Source of the DNA: CAYNUJ01 sp964573255
Lineage (GTDB): Bacteria > Bacteroidota > Ignavibacteria > Ignavibacteriales > Melioribacteraceae
Length of the DNA stretch: 45,977 nucleotides
Assembly (NCBI GenBank): GCA_964573255.1
Contig: CAZNJB010000025.1
Coordinates: 1 to 45,977 of the forward strand
Reading direction: 5' to 3'
Numbering within the stretch: the stretch's first letter is position 1; each line of letters starts with the position of its first letter. The translations under genes were made by a program, and so were the position numbers. A model generated the notes under the pieces. That model saw nothing but the letters and a program-made list of their open reading frames with translations, ran no database searches and was not told the DNA's origin. This document shows positions 1 to 8,231 of the stretch, piece after piece.

Positions 1-556
1 GGATTTCGACCATCCAATGGTAATTCCCATTTTTGTCTAAAATTGCGTAATTATTAGGCAGAAGCTGATGCGGGACAATAAAATCATCGTTATTCCCAAA
101 ACCATTTGAATTGAGCCATTGTATATGCTTGCGCCTAAGATAAGGCGTTGCGCCAATTGGCGTTTTTGTGCGCTCGCTGTTGGGTACGCGAAATACTTCT
201 TGCGCTGCGATCTTTACGATTACATCATCAACACCTTCCACTCCATTGCCATCGGCGTCTGCCTGTATTTCCAATTGCGCATTGGAAGTAGTCCCGCCTG
301 TACCAACAGCAGCAACACCCGTTAGCTCGGAACCGTCTCCTTTGAATTTTACTCCACTATTAGCAATTATCTTTTTATTAATAGTGTCCACTTGCATCAA
401 TATTTGGCCGGAAGCATCTAACACTTCAAGAACATTTGCATTGTCGGCCGAAGGTCTAACTCTTAATTTGCCGGTATTGACTTCACACCATTTTTTAGCC
501 TGAGTTCCTATTTGCCCTTCATTATCTGCCCGTGGAACGATATTTCTAGTCGCCAT
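1..556 (-). CDS. Tail fibre / minor tail protein, N-terminal part (runs off the left edge)
   Basis: The minus strand is open from an ATG at 556 to the first base of the window, about 185 codons without a stop. The protein starts MATRNIVPRADNEGQIGT and continues with LEVLDASGQ and FKGDGSELTGV. This style is common at the N terminus of phage tail fibres and fibre-tip proteins: a short virion-attachment segment, then beta-rich repeats. It lies 12 bp downstream of the tail hub gene in the same direction, the usual place for a fibre gene. The C-terminal receptor-binding part is outside the window. Family assignment rests on style and position, not on a recognised domain. Confidence 0.6.
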   Translation of the reverse strand, partial: MATRNIVPRADNEGQIGTQAKKWCEVNTGKLRVRPSADNANVLEVLDASGQILMQVDTINKKIIANSGVKFKGDGSELTGVAAVGTGGTTSNAQLEIQADADGNGVEGVDDVIVKIAAQEVFRVPNSERTKTPIGATPYLRRKHIQWLNSNGFGNNDDFIVPHQLLPNNYAILDKNGNYHWMVEI

Positions 557-568
557 AATAAATTCCCC

Positions 569-1768
569 TTAATTTATGCTTATTCCTGTTACTTTCGTTA
601 TTTTTTTACCTAACTCTCTACTTATTTCGGTTATGACATAATTATGCCCATCTACTTGAAGCACATCAAATAGCGCTATTGTATCGTCGAATATATGCGC
701 TTTTAATCTTCGTCTTTTTACGCTAATTCTAGCATCGACTTTATCCAATAATTGCTGCCAAAGCGATTTTTTTATACCGCTTCCATTAATATCGACAGTG
801 TTGTCTCTAGTGCCGTAGAACCCCTCGTATCCAATTCCAACGATATATGCCGGCAAATATACATATAGATTATTGAAGTTGTTCCCTCCCGGGAGGGAAC
901 CGGCAGGGACTTCATAATTATAAACAATATCCTTAATTGGAGGCTTGCTCGTTACTGCGCGATGATCTATTATCTTGTTTTCCCTTGAAGTTCCTCCACT
1001 TCTTATAGAAGCGGTCAAATAATCATAAGCGCCAACCCAACCTATCTCATAATCGTGTTTTAACTTTTCGGCAGTAACTATACTAGAAGAATTGTCAAAA
1101 CGAAAGCGCAATTCGAATTTATCGCCAATAAAAAATCCCAAAAAACCAAAACTACTCAGAATGGCTTCCAATACATCCCACAATGTTTTGTATGTTCCGT
1201 CAAAAAAATAAGCCGGGTCAGTGCCCATAGCCGAGAAGTCCCTTTCAACGTATCCATTACCAGAATTATAACTAGATTCCACAGTTAGACACTCTGCCCC
1301 TTTTATTGTCCCAAGCGTCACGGAAATCTCCAAGAGAATTCTTCTGATAATATCGAGAATATTTGTTTTCGTATAATATCCAACATATTCACTGATAACA
1401 TCGTAGCTTTTCGTTTTGAGCTGCTGCGAGAGGTCGACGAACGTAAGCTCATAGATATTCTGCGAAGGAATATAGCCTATCTCTTCCGCGTCAATTTTAC
1501 CCTTAAAAATCAAAGTATTATTTTCATACAAAAATAATGTAGTATCGGAATTGTATAGATAATCAAAGAGGTTATCGTAATCAGAATAAAACTTAACCTT
1601 CACGGCGCCTGGGAAGAATAATGATTCGTTATCAATATTTGCAGTGCCATAACTAAGAGCTGGACGCTCTAAAAATTTTACAACAGGCGTACTGGACGGA
1701 GCGATGCCAGTTGGCAAGTAGATACTAAAGTAATAACCGTTATTATCGCTTGTTATTGTATAGCTCAT
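569..1768 (-). CDS. Tail hub / distal tail-type protein of element 1
   Basis: 399 residues. It follows the tape measure gene with a 4-base ATGA overlap, where tailed phages encode the distal tail or hub proteins that close the tail tube and hold the fibres. The N-terminal 110 residues look beta-rich. The stretch FKGKIDAEEIGY followed by LTFVDLSQQL resembles FEGIVDFESLEM followed by LELLDKLSAL in the protein at 38693-40213, which sits at the same place in element 2. I therefore treat the two as homologues. No enzymatic motif is visible. A Mu gp44-like or Dit/Tal-like role is inferred from position. Confidence 0.55.
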   Translation of the reverse strand: MSYTITSDNNGYYFSIYLPTGIAPSSTPVVKFLERPALSYGTANIDNESLFFPGAVKVKFYSDYDNLFDYLYNSDTTLFLYENNTLIFKGKIDAEEIGYIPSQNIYELTFVDLSQQLKTKSYDVISEYVGYYTKTNILDIIRRILLEISVTLGTIKGAECLTVESSYNSGNGYVERDFSAMGTDPAYFFDGTYKTLWDVLEAILSSFGFLGFFIGDKFELRFRFDNSSSIVTAEKLKHDYEIGWVGAYDYLTASIRSGGTSRENKIIDHRAVTSKPPIKDIVYNYEVPAGSLPGGNNFNNLYVYLPAYIVGIGYEGFYGTRDNTVDINGSGIKKSLWQQLLDKVDARISVKRRRLKAHIFDDTIALFDVLQVDGHNYVITEISRELGKKITKVTGISIN

Positions 1769-4590
1769 TGGTGCCTTTTCCTAAATTTGTCTTCACGTTC
1801 CCAGACTGCATATAAATCACCCCTTGATAATTTGAATTCCAAGCGATCTTTCCAATCCTCTAAACGGGCAATTAAATCGCTTGCAAACTCCCTTGAAATG
1901 CCGTTTGCTGACTCGTTAACAGGCATAATAATAGTGTTCGCCACGCTCGCTGCAACTTTCTCTGCGAGAAGCTTTTGCCCCTCTGCATAATCGCTTACAG
2001 GAGCTATAAGTTCCGGTCCCTTCTCTCCAATAATCGCCATTCCGCCTTTCTCATAGGCCGTGGCTTGCGGAGTTTCTGTTGACATAATTTTCGCCACATT
2101 CGCCAACCCGGCTGCCGTTATAAGCGCGGCTAGCGGAGGACCAACAATAGGCCCAGCTGTAAGAGCTTTCGTAGCTGCTTCGTAAGTATTGATTGTCGCC
2201 ATTGCGGCAGATGCCAGCTTAGAAACAAGTGTATGTTTAGCATAGGCTCCAGCGATATAGCTAAGCGCTTGCATTGTTGCCTGCTTTTTGCTTTCTGCTT
2301 CTGCCTTCTCAATTTCCTCTCGCCGTTTGGCATACACCCCATTAATTAGCGTTTTAGCCTCTTCGTCCTTTTCGTATTTCTTTAACTCTTCAGTTTTCCA
2401 CTTTTCAAGCTGCCTATATTGTTCCGAATATAGATATTCGCTTTGATTTAACTCATCAGTCAAACGCGCTTTATACTCTTCGCTTGCTGTGCCTTCGTTA
2501 TTTCGCAGAGCATCCAGTTCTTGAATTTTCAAATTAAGCTCAAACTCAATTTCCATCGCATCTTTTCCATATTGCCTATAAAGCTCTAACTTTTCTTTAA
2601 GATATTGAACATCGTTTTCGAGTTTTTGTATATTCGATGCATCATTAAGCTCTAATTGTTTATCCGCTATTTTTTTCTGCAATTCAAGTTTTCTTTCAGC
2701 AGTTTTAAGCTCATTTTCATTTCTCTTGATTAATAACTCAGCTTGTTTCTCCTCAATAAGGTTTTCTATTTGTATATAACTTTCTCCGGCGTTTGCTAAT
2801 ATTTCTTTTCGACGATTCAAGTATTCAATTTCCTTTTTCAACAGTTCATTCTCGCTTACGCCTTGCAACTGCATCATTTTAAGTTCATGACTTTTTTCTA
2901 TCTCAAGCTCCTTAATGAGAGCGGAAGTTCTCTCTTTTTTATTCTTGTCATAATACTTCTTCAATATTTTTGCCCTACCTGCTTCGTATTGTTCTACCAA
3001 TTTGCTTTGAAGTCTTTTGGCTTCATCCTGGCTAATAATCTGCTCTTCAAGGCTTCTGCTGATTATTTCCTTTTCTTTTTCAAAATTTTCCTTTAAGCGA
3101 TTAAGCTCTTTTCCCCTTGCGCTAGATATATCGCCCTCGGCTATTTTTGCTTTTACTTGCTCGAGTTGCGAAGTCAGTAAAGCCAGAGCCTCTTTGTTCC
3201 GCTCATTATATTCGCTTTGCAAATCATTCAATAATTGCTGCAATTTAGACTGATTTTCAAGCCTTTCATTTATTTCGGCTCTTTTCAAGCTAAGAGTATT
3301 GAGAGCCATCTTCCTTTTTTCGATAGTATTATAATCTGCATTGGCTATCCTATTATATTCCTCCCTTAATCTATTAATATTTTCCCGATTCTTGTCCAAC
3401 TCGATGTTGGTTTCTTTAATCATCTGCTTCAAGCCGGAATTATCCACGTCCTTAAATTTTTCATTCAATTTATCTATGCCATTCGAAGCCTGGTCAGCGC
3501 TATCCGAAAAAACATTGAAATAATTAGCCGCTTCCAATAAAACCGAAAGCCCGATCATCGTCCATCCAATAGGACCAAGAGAAACCATAAAATTTTTTGC
3601 AGCAACTCCGGCAGCCCTAAACGCAGTGCCAACTCCAGTTATCGGCGGAATAGCAGAGGCCGCCGCTATTCCCGTACTTGCCAAGCTAGGGCCAACTCTC
3701 AGAAGTTCAGTTATAGTCTTACCAATACCAGTGACGCGCAACATAATAAAAGCAGCCGTAAGCATTCCCACTGAACCAACCCCTCCGCTTATTATTTCAG
3801 GCATTGCGTTAATCGTCTGCGCCAAATCGCTAAGATGCGCAATAAGCGGGCTAATGCCCATTGCCACTGCGCCACCAGCTTTTTCTCTTAGATCGCCTAT
3901 CAAATTATTAAATTGTTCTAGCTCACCGCTTGTTGTTTGCGCTAAAGCTGCCGCTTGACCGCCGATTCGCTCGTTTAGCATTTCCATGATCTTGTCTAGA
4001 TCCCCGGACTTTATAATACTCTCTTCCAACCCTTTTATGTAACGTCCTATCTGCCCGGTATTCCCATTAAATAAATCTGCCATTGCACGCCCGGCTGTAG
4101 CCAAATCCGTTCCCATAATTGCTGCAAGATTTGCAGACTGCAACGCGGCTTGTTTAACTTGTTTAGTGTTGAGCCCCATTGCCTGCAGTTGAGCCATTAA
4201 ACTAATATATGCTTCGTCGCCATAAGTAGTGATACTTTGCAGAGACGCTGCATATTGCTTTAGCGAAGTAAACCCCTCTTCAGTATATCGATTAGATGCT
4301 TTCAAAGCTTGTGCGAGTTGAATTTCAGCCTGCTCTTGTATTGCAAACATTTTTATCTGATCGCCAAAAAGGCCGCCTATCATACTCCATGCTTCTTTCA
4401 ATCCTTGTATTGCGTTCCTTGCGTTTTGAAGCGAAGATACCATATTTTCACCGACTGTTCTTCCTTTTTCAGAAGCATTTTTCAGAGAAGCGGTAAGTTT
4501 TTCGACATTATCATCAGTCAACTGCAATGTCGCTACGGCATCCTTGCCGTCAATCGTAAGTTTTAACTTTATTTCGTTAAAATTTGACAT
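1765..4590 (-). CDS. Tail tape measure protein of element 1
   Basis: 941 residues, the longest protein of the element. It has a hydrophobic, glycine- and alanine-rich central part (roughly residues 235-365), a long charged helical or coiled-coil region (about 370-760), and a C-terminal signature KGGMAIIGEKGPELIAP. That signature is typical of tape measure proteins and recurs in the element 2 tape measure as KGGVIVGENGPEVIAP. Tape measures set tail length, and the length here would suit a long siphovirus-like tail. It lies directly after the tail assembly chaperone genes, as expected. The start ATG at 4590 is preceded by an AAGAAAAAG run rather than a clear Shine-Dalgarno. Confidence 0.88.
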   Translation of the reverse strand: MSNFNEIKLKLTIDGKDAVATLQLTDDNVEKLTASLKNASEKGRTVGENMVSSLQNARNAIQGLKEAWSMIGGLFGDQIKMFAIQEQAEIQLAQALKASNRYTEEGFTSLKQYAASLQSITTYGDEAYISLMAQLQAMGLNTKQVKQAALQSANLAAIMGTDLATAGRAMADLFNGNTGQIGRYIKGLEESIIKSGDLDKIMEMLNERIGGQAAALAQTTSGELEQFNNLIGDLREKAGGAVAMGISPLIAHLSDLAQTINAMPEIISGGVGSVGMLTAAFIMLRVTGIGKTITELLRVGPSLASTGIAAASAIPPITGVGTAFRAAGVAAKNFMVSLGPIGWTMIGLSVLLEAANYFNVFSDSADQASNGIDKLNEKFKDVDNSGLKQMIKETNIELDKNRENINRLREEYNRIANADYNTIEKRKMALNTLSLKRAEINERLENQSKLQQLLNDLQSEYNERNKEALALLTSQLEQVKAKIAEGDISSARGKELNRLKENFEKEKEIISRSLEEQIISQDEAKRLQSKLVEQYEAGRAKILKKYYDKNKKERTSALIKELEIEKSHELKMMQLQGVSENELLKKEIEYLNRRKEILANAGESYIQIENLIEEKQAELLIKRNENELKTAERKLELQKKIADKQLELNDASNIQKLENDVQYLKEKLELYRQYGKDAMEIEFELNLKIQELDALRNNEGTASEEYKARLTDELNQSEYLYSEQYRQLEKWKTEELKKYEKDEEAKTLINGVYAKRREEIEKAEAESKKQATMQALSYIAGAYAKHTLVSKLASAAMATINTYEAATKALTAGPIVGPPLAALITAAGLANVAKIMSTETPQATAYEKGGMAIIGEKGPELIAPVSDYAEGQKLLAEKVAASVANTIIMPVNESANGISREFASDLIARLEDWKDRLEFKLSRGDLYAVWEREDKFRKRHQ

Positions 4591-4732
4591 TGCTTTTCTT
4601 TTTCTTTAATATTAAACCAATTATTATGAAAACTTTACTATTAATATTAGCGGCGATAATCGCTTTTTTGCTCGCAAGACTTTTCCCTCCTGCAAAAACA
4701 ACATATTGGGAATACGAAAAGAACGCTCGCGA

Positions 4733-5301
4733 TTAATAATCATTCTTTTTCCCCGCTTCCACTATCTTCCTTTCATGTATCTTCATTGTGAGCAGTAGAG
4801 CTGTGTCCTTCATAAATTCGCAAGCGCATTTCTTATTATTGACGTAATCGAATCGCTCTAAATCGCCTCCGCAAATTAAGAATCGCGCATATTTTGCCTT
4901 TTCTGAATAGCCGAGATAATCTCCGGCATCGAAGTCAATATTTTTTTCGCCTGCTCTATCTCGAAAGCAAGCGTTTCGTTGTTGTATTGAAGCTGCCTCA
5001 AATAGGCATTCTTTTTGTACCTTAAAAAAAAAGCATATACAGACAGTATCAAATCATAGTCTTGTTTTTTTAGGTCTATTTTATGTATTTTATCATTAAA
5101 CTCTCTTCCTTTTTCATCGATCAGCAATTTGCTGAAATCTTTTTCAGCATCGCTCAAATCGATTGTAATTTCATCAGCATCGAGTTTAGGGAAACGCGCT
5201 TTTAAATACTCGTCTACCTCAAAGTTAAATTCCGCGGTCAAAAACTTAACAGGTTTCCCCTGCGAATTAATCAACGTTATTTCTTTCCGCTTATGTATCA
5301 T
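4733..5301 (-). CDS. Tail assembly chaperone, long form made by -1 frameshift (gpGT-like)
   Basis: Reading shifts one base back after the TTA codon ending at 5023, inside a run of nine T on the coding strand. The -1 frame then reads 96 more codons to a TAA at 4733-4735, giving a product of about 189 residues. The extension includes NIDFDAGDYLGY, CGGDLERFDYV and CEFMKDTALLLT, which reads like real protein. The -1 frame has a TGA just upstream of the slip site and no ATG until 25 codons from its end, so it is hard to express other than by frameshift. Lambda, Mu and many siphophages make a fused chaperone this way. Element 2 has the same arrangement on an identical T run. Confidence 0.72.
4876..5301 (-). 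CDS. Tail assembly chaperone, short form (gpG-like)
   Basis: 141 residues, acidic, no recognised enzymatic motif. It lies just before the tape measure gene, the position of the lambda gpG and gpT chaperones, which bind the tape measure during tail assembly. Its codons 90-93 read GCT TTT TTT TTA, a canonical -1 slippery sequence. The -1 frame stays open from there past the stop of this gene, so this entry is the unshifted product and the longer entry is the shifted one. The start overlaps the preceding gene by four bases (ATGA). A gpG role is inferred from position and frameshift design. Confidence 0.7.
   Translation of the reverse strand: MIHKRKEITLINSQGKPVKFLTAEFNFEVDEYLKARFPKLDADEITIDLSDAEKDFSKLLIDEKGREFNDKIHKIDLKKQDYDLILSVYAFFLRYKKNAYLRQLQYNNETLAFEIEQAKKILTSMPEIISAIQKRQNMRDS
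5021..5034 (-). promoter_or_regulatory. Programmed -1 ribosomal frameshift site (T TTT TTA)
   Basis: On the coding strand the sequence is GCT TTT TTT TTA AGG in the zero frame, which contains the canonical slippery heptamer T TTT TTA. The run of nine T and the following AA are the same as in element 2 at 36676-36686. The zero frame codes for the short chaperone and the -1 frame for the extension. I did not identify a downstream stimulatory structure. Confidence 0.72.
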
Positions 5302-5867
5302 ATAATATCCCTCGGCATTATATCTCCGTTTGTGTCAAGCTCATAAATGTCGTCAATATCCACGCTTTCTTTCGGCATCAGATTGCCGTCCGCGTCAACA
5401 TCGAACAATCCATTTTTAAGTGAGGTATACCCTTGGAACTCTATTAAGCCGTTTATTTCAACAGCTTTTATAAACTGCCCATCCGTATAATCGGAACGCT
5501 TAACGGGTATATATTTTTCCGGATCGGTTAAAGTCTGATCGAAAGGCGTTCTAACGTCAAACTTTACCCTCAAATTCCCCCTTATTAAGGTTATTTCGGT
5601 TGTATCAGGAACAGTTTCTAAAGTAACGTCGTAAACTAAATCATATTGGATATTGCGCGTTGCCGCGCTTGGCACTATTACGGTTATTGTTGTTCTGTCC
5701 GCTGCGCTATCGTAAGACGAAGAGCATTGCAAATCAATGAGCCTGTCTCCGGTCAGCGAATAATCTCTTTTAGCTGTAAAAAAAATTTTCCCTGCCGGTA
5801 AGCGTCCTTGCAATTCCCATCTTAAAGTTTCTTCGGACCCGCGAATTATCGTTTTGGAAATATACAT
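5298..5867 (-). CDS. Phage tail-region protein, possibly BppU-like N-terminal fold
   Basis: 189 residues. The N-terminal 85 residues (RGSEETLRWEL, LIDLQCSS, YDLVYDVTLE) follow the pattern of small beta-sandwich domains in phage baseplate upper proteins: a value written as a polymer strain followed by a limit on time. The C terminus carries two short related units, DADGNLMPKE and TNGDIMPRD, about 20 residues apart. The gene lies between the tail tube-like gene and the tail chaperone and overlaps the chaperone start by four bases. I cannot assign a firm family. Confidence 0.45.
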   Translation of the reverse strand: MYISKTIIRGSEETLRWELQGRLPAGKIFFTAKRDYSLTGDRLIDLQCSSSYDSAADRTTITVIVPSAATRNIQYDLVYDVTLETVPDTTEITLIRGNLRVKFDVRTPFDQTLTDPEKYIPVKRSDYTDGQFIKAVEINGLIEFQGYTSLKNGLFDVDADGNLMPKESVDIDDIYELDTNGDIMPRDII

Positions 5868-5876
5868 AACGACCTC

Positions 5877-6323
5877 CTAAGCGGGCGGCTGAACTATCGA
5901 TGGCAATGAAACTGTCTCTGTTGTCAATAGCGTATTAAATAGCTCTCCAGCCGTCATATATCTATCAAAAAATACTTTTAGCTTGCTTTGTGTGCCATCC
6001 ATAGCTATCGCCAGATCTAAATTCATGATAACGTCGGGGATAGAAATATCACCGCCAACGCCTTGAAAAAGCAAGGTACCTGTGCCTGCATTAGCTGCCG
6101 CGCTATAGAGAGTCTGAAGCATGTCGTTATCTGATTGCATGACGTTGAATTCGCCTTTTACTTCGAAACCGCCGTTAACAGTTCTACCGAAGCTGTCTTT
6201 CCCAAGCTCGACACCCTTAACACTTAGCTTCACCTCGTTGACTAGTCCGAAGCTAACCGACTGCGAACCGCTAAATTGTACAGTTTGATACCGTAGGGTA
6301 ATATCGTTTGTATATTGTGCCAT
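5877..6323 (-). CDS. Putative tail tube-type protein
   Basis: 148 residues, predicted mostly beta strand, with a glycine/serine-rich style (QFSGSQSVSFGL, GTGTLLFQGVGG) common in tail tube and tail terminator subunits. It sits in the leftward tail run between two other small structural genes and upstream of the chaperone and tape measure, where the major tail protein is normally encoded. It and the next upstream gene (6336-6851) are both candidates for the tube subunit. No family was recognised with certainty. Confidence 0.45.
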   Translation of the reverse strand: MAQYTNDITLRYQTVQFSGSQSVSFGLVNEVKLSVKGVELGKDSFGRTVNGGFEVKGEFNVMQSDNDMLQTLYSAAANAGTGTLLFQGVGGDISIPDVIMNLDLAIAMDGTQSKLKVFFDRYMTAGELFNTLLTTETVSLPSIVQPPA

Positions 6324-6335
6324 TATATCCTCCGT

Positions 6336-6851
6336 TTAAGCCAAAGTAAAGCCGAATTCTTTCTTCAAATCTTCCTTTCTAGTCGCAATTGTTTCAATAT
6401 TTAAAGTGATTGGGATCACTTCCAAAGTTCCCATTTTCACGTCTTCGGTAATCTTAACCGTATCACCCTTAAATACAATAACTTTTGCGCCTGATGGGAT
6501 AACAACATTTGGGTCGCTCAAATCTGCCACGCCATCTGGGATTATAATATTTTTCGGGGCAAGAACTATCGATTGAATTTGCCCGTCTAGCACCGCAAGT
6601 GTTGCAGCGTCAAGATCGGAGGCAATCTTTAGATTAAGAGATAGTTTATGGCTGTATATCACCTCAACCCCTATTGAGCTGCGTCCTTTCTGCTCAGGCT
6701 CTATTTTATAAGAACTTTCGGAATCGACAACCCCAATTGTTTTAATGGACGCTAAATTAGCCGTCCCAATTGTGTCTGTAGCGGGGTCATTATTATCAAA
6801 AAAATCCGGCGGCATATACAAAACGCTATAATTTTTTAATGAGAATGTCAT
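6336..6851 (-). CDS. Putative tail structural protein
   Basis: 171 residues, beta-rich. The opening segment (SLKNYSVLYMPPDFFD) and the later EVIYSHKLSLNLKIASDL and GTLEVIPITLNIETIA suggest a structural subunit, possibly a tail tube protein. It is separated from the following tail gene by 12 bp and follows the holin gene, so in this element the lysis genes stand between capsid and tail. No catalytic motif is present. The assignment is from position and composition. Confidence 0.4.
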   Translation of the reverse strand: MTFSLKNYSVLYMPPDFFDNNDPATDTIGTANLASIKTIGVVDSESSYKIEPEQKGRSSIGVEVIYSHKLSLNLKIASDLDAATLAVLDGQIQSIVLAPKNIIIPDGVADLSDPNVVIPSGAKVIVFKGDTVKITEDVKMGTLEVIPITLNIETIATRKEDLKKEFGFTLA

Positions 6852-6868
6852 TTGAGTACCTCTTATGT

Positions 6869-7282
6869 TTATTTATTTTTCATTTTTTCTGTGCTTCTTC
6901 GAATCGCGTAGACTCCGGCTACACCTCCCCAGGCAAGCCAGAACTCACTCGGTAAATTTATCGCAGGTATTGTCATTCCTTTGAAGAAAGCCAACCAAGG
7001 CAACAGCATATTATTTACGGCTAGAATTAATAGCCCTGCATATAATACAGTTGGACGCGCACGCTTCGTGTAGTTATCGTCCTGCTTTAACTCAGCAATC
7101 ATTATTTCCTTTTTATTTTCAGCTATCTTAGCTTCATATTCGAGAAGTTTTGCTTTCCCGGCATTTTCTATTTCCATTAGCTTATTCTTCAGAATAGCCT
7201 TTTCTTCATCTGATGTAGACAAATCGTCGATAAGTTCTGTTACAGGCTTTACGATTTCGCCAACAAAATCGAACACGCTCAT
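6869..7282 (-). CDS. Holin, three-transmembrane type
   Basis: 137 residues. The N-terminal 80 residues are a charged helix (LSTSDEEKAILKNKL, LKQDDNYTKRARPTVLYAG). Hydrophobic segments follow at about 81-98 and 110-125. This matches the 3TM holin family found in phages and gene transfer agents. Element 2 has a close counterpart at 31396-31815 with the same TTDEERAQLKN-type helix. The gene overlaps the lysozyme gene by four bases, so both are probably translated together to time lysis. Confidence 0.75.
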   Translation of the reverse strand: MSVFDFVGEIVKPVTELIDDLSTSDEEKAILKNKLMEIENAGKAKLLEYEAKIAENKKEIMIAELKQDDNYTKRARPTVLYAGLLILAVNNMLLPWLAFFKGMTIPAINLPSEFWLAWGGVAGVYAIRRSTEKMKNK

Positions 7283-7881
7283 GATTCCCCCACATCAATT
7301 CTGTTAAACCATCCAACAAATATTTCGTACGGTTCGTTTAGCATCATCAATTCGAGATAACGCGCGCCCTGATATAAAGTTAATATCTTATAAATTAATT
7401 TAACCTGGTTTTTCTTTAAGCATAAAACAAAGGCTTCTTTTGTCTTCCTTCCGAATATACCGTCAACCTTTATATTGGGATATAATCTTTGATTTCTGTT
7501 CAAAATATTAATTGTATTTTGAATAAATCTCACCGCTCTTTTGATGCCACAATGTATAGCGGCATCTAATACTCTGGAAGAAATTGATTCCGGATAATTA
7601 TCAAGCTGCATTTTATCCCAAAATTCCGATTTGTAAAAAGCTTTTACAAAAGAATTTAATTCTGCGTTTTCTTCCAAATTCTTTGGGAAATTATCCTCAG
7701 AATGCAATTCATCAATAATTTTCCAACCTTCCCAATTCGGATGAAAATTTCTTGCAATGCCTTTATAGGTTTCGCCTCCACGATCAATTGGGTTATTCGA
7801 GTAGCCTCCTTCCAACCAAAGCACTCTCCCAATAGCCTTGTCAAAATTATCTGTTAGGCTTTTTTCGATTGTTTTTTTCAT
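7279..7881 (-). CDS. Endolysin, glycoside hydrolase family 108 type
   Basis: 200 residues. The motif LEGGYSNNP, with the catalytic glutamate at residue 24, followed by DRGGETYKGIAR, is the signature of family 108 phage lysozymes, which cleave peptidoglycan. The C-terminal part (RSDGIFGRKT-like: KVDGIFGRKTKEAF) is a peptidoglycan-binding domain of the PG_binding_3 kind. There is no signal peptide, so export would need the adjacent holin. It lies between the spanin-like gene and the holin with 4-base overlaps on both sides. The element 2 homologue is at 30323-30895. Confidence 0.88.
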   Translation of the reverse strand: MKKTIEKSLTDNFDKAIGRVLWLEGGYSNNPIDRGGETYKGIARNFHPNWEGWKIIDELHSEDNFPKNLEENAELNSFVKAFYKSEFWDKMQLDNYPESISSRVLDAAIHCGIKRAVRFIQNTINILNRNQRLYPNIKVDGIFGRKTKEAFVLCLKKNQVKLIYKILTLYQGARYLELMMLNEPYEIFVGWFNRIDVGES

Positions 7882-8168
7882 TTAACGTCTCGCTTGTAAA
7901 TGTCTAAAATCAATTTATTGAGATTCTCAATCTGCTCAGATAACTTCGTCATCTTTTCATTTAACGAAGTAATTCGTTCGTTGAGCAACTCCATTTTGAA
8001 AAGTTTTATATTGATCTCTTTTATTGAGGCTTGATTTTTAACCGCCATCTCAGTAGCAGCATTAAGAGCCTCTGCTTTGGCGCCAATGGCATAGACAAAG
8101 CCCAATAATTGCAAAACTATCATTAAGATTAAATGCCATACTTTTAGCTTGTCAGTAAGTTTATCCAT
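7878..8168 (-). CDS. Small membrane-anchored coiled-coil protein of the lysis cassette
   Basis: 96 residues. One hydrophobic segment lies at about residues 11-30 (VWHLILMIVLQLLGFVYAIG), followed by a heptad-rich helix to the end (LNERITSLNEKMTKLSEQIENLN). This layout fits an inner-membrane spanin or an XhlA-like accessory lysis protein. It begins the lysis cassette and overlaps the endolysin by four bases. The function is inferred from topology and neighbours. Element 2 has a protein of similar design at 30892-31107. Confidence 0.55.
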   Translation of the reverse strand: MDKLTDKLKVWHLILMIVLQLLGFVYAIGAKAEALNAATEMAVKNQASIKEINIKLFKMELLNERITSLNEKMTKLSEQIENLNKLILDIYKRDVK

Positions 8169-8202
8169 AGCCTTGTTTTACCTACAGTTCATTTTTAAAA
8201 TA

Positions 8203-8224
8203 CCCCTCCGCTTAAGCGGAGGGG
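8203..8224 (-). terminator. Hairpin terminator after the major capsid gene
   Basis: A perfect 22-bp inverted repeat with arms CCCCTCCGCTT and AAGCGGAGGGG lies eight bases past the capsid stop. On the coding strand it is followed by TATTTT. It probably ends or attenuates the very abundant capsid transcript before the lysis genes. A hairpin stands at the same place in element 2. Confidence 0.75.
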
Positions 8225-8231
8225 AGTAAAA

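Noticed and set aside
168..503. Rightward reading frame at the left edge
   Set aside because: It is antisense to the leftward tail fibre frame, which is open to the window edge and reads as phage protein.
4626..4736. 36-codon rightward frame with a hydrophobic N terminus between tail genes
   Set aside because: No ribosome binding site, opposite direction to all neighbours, and partly antisense to the frameshift extension of the tail chaperone, which explains the sequence better.
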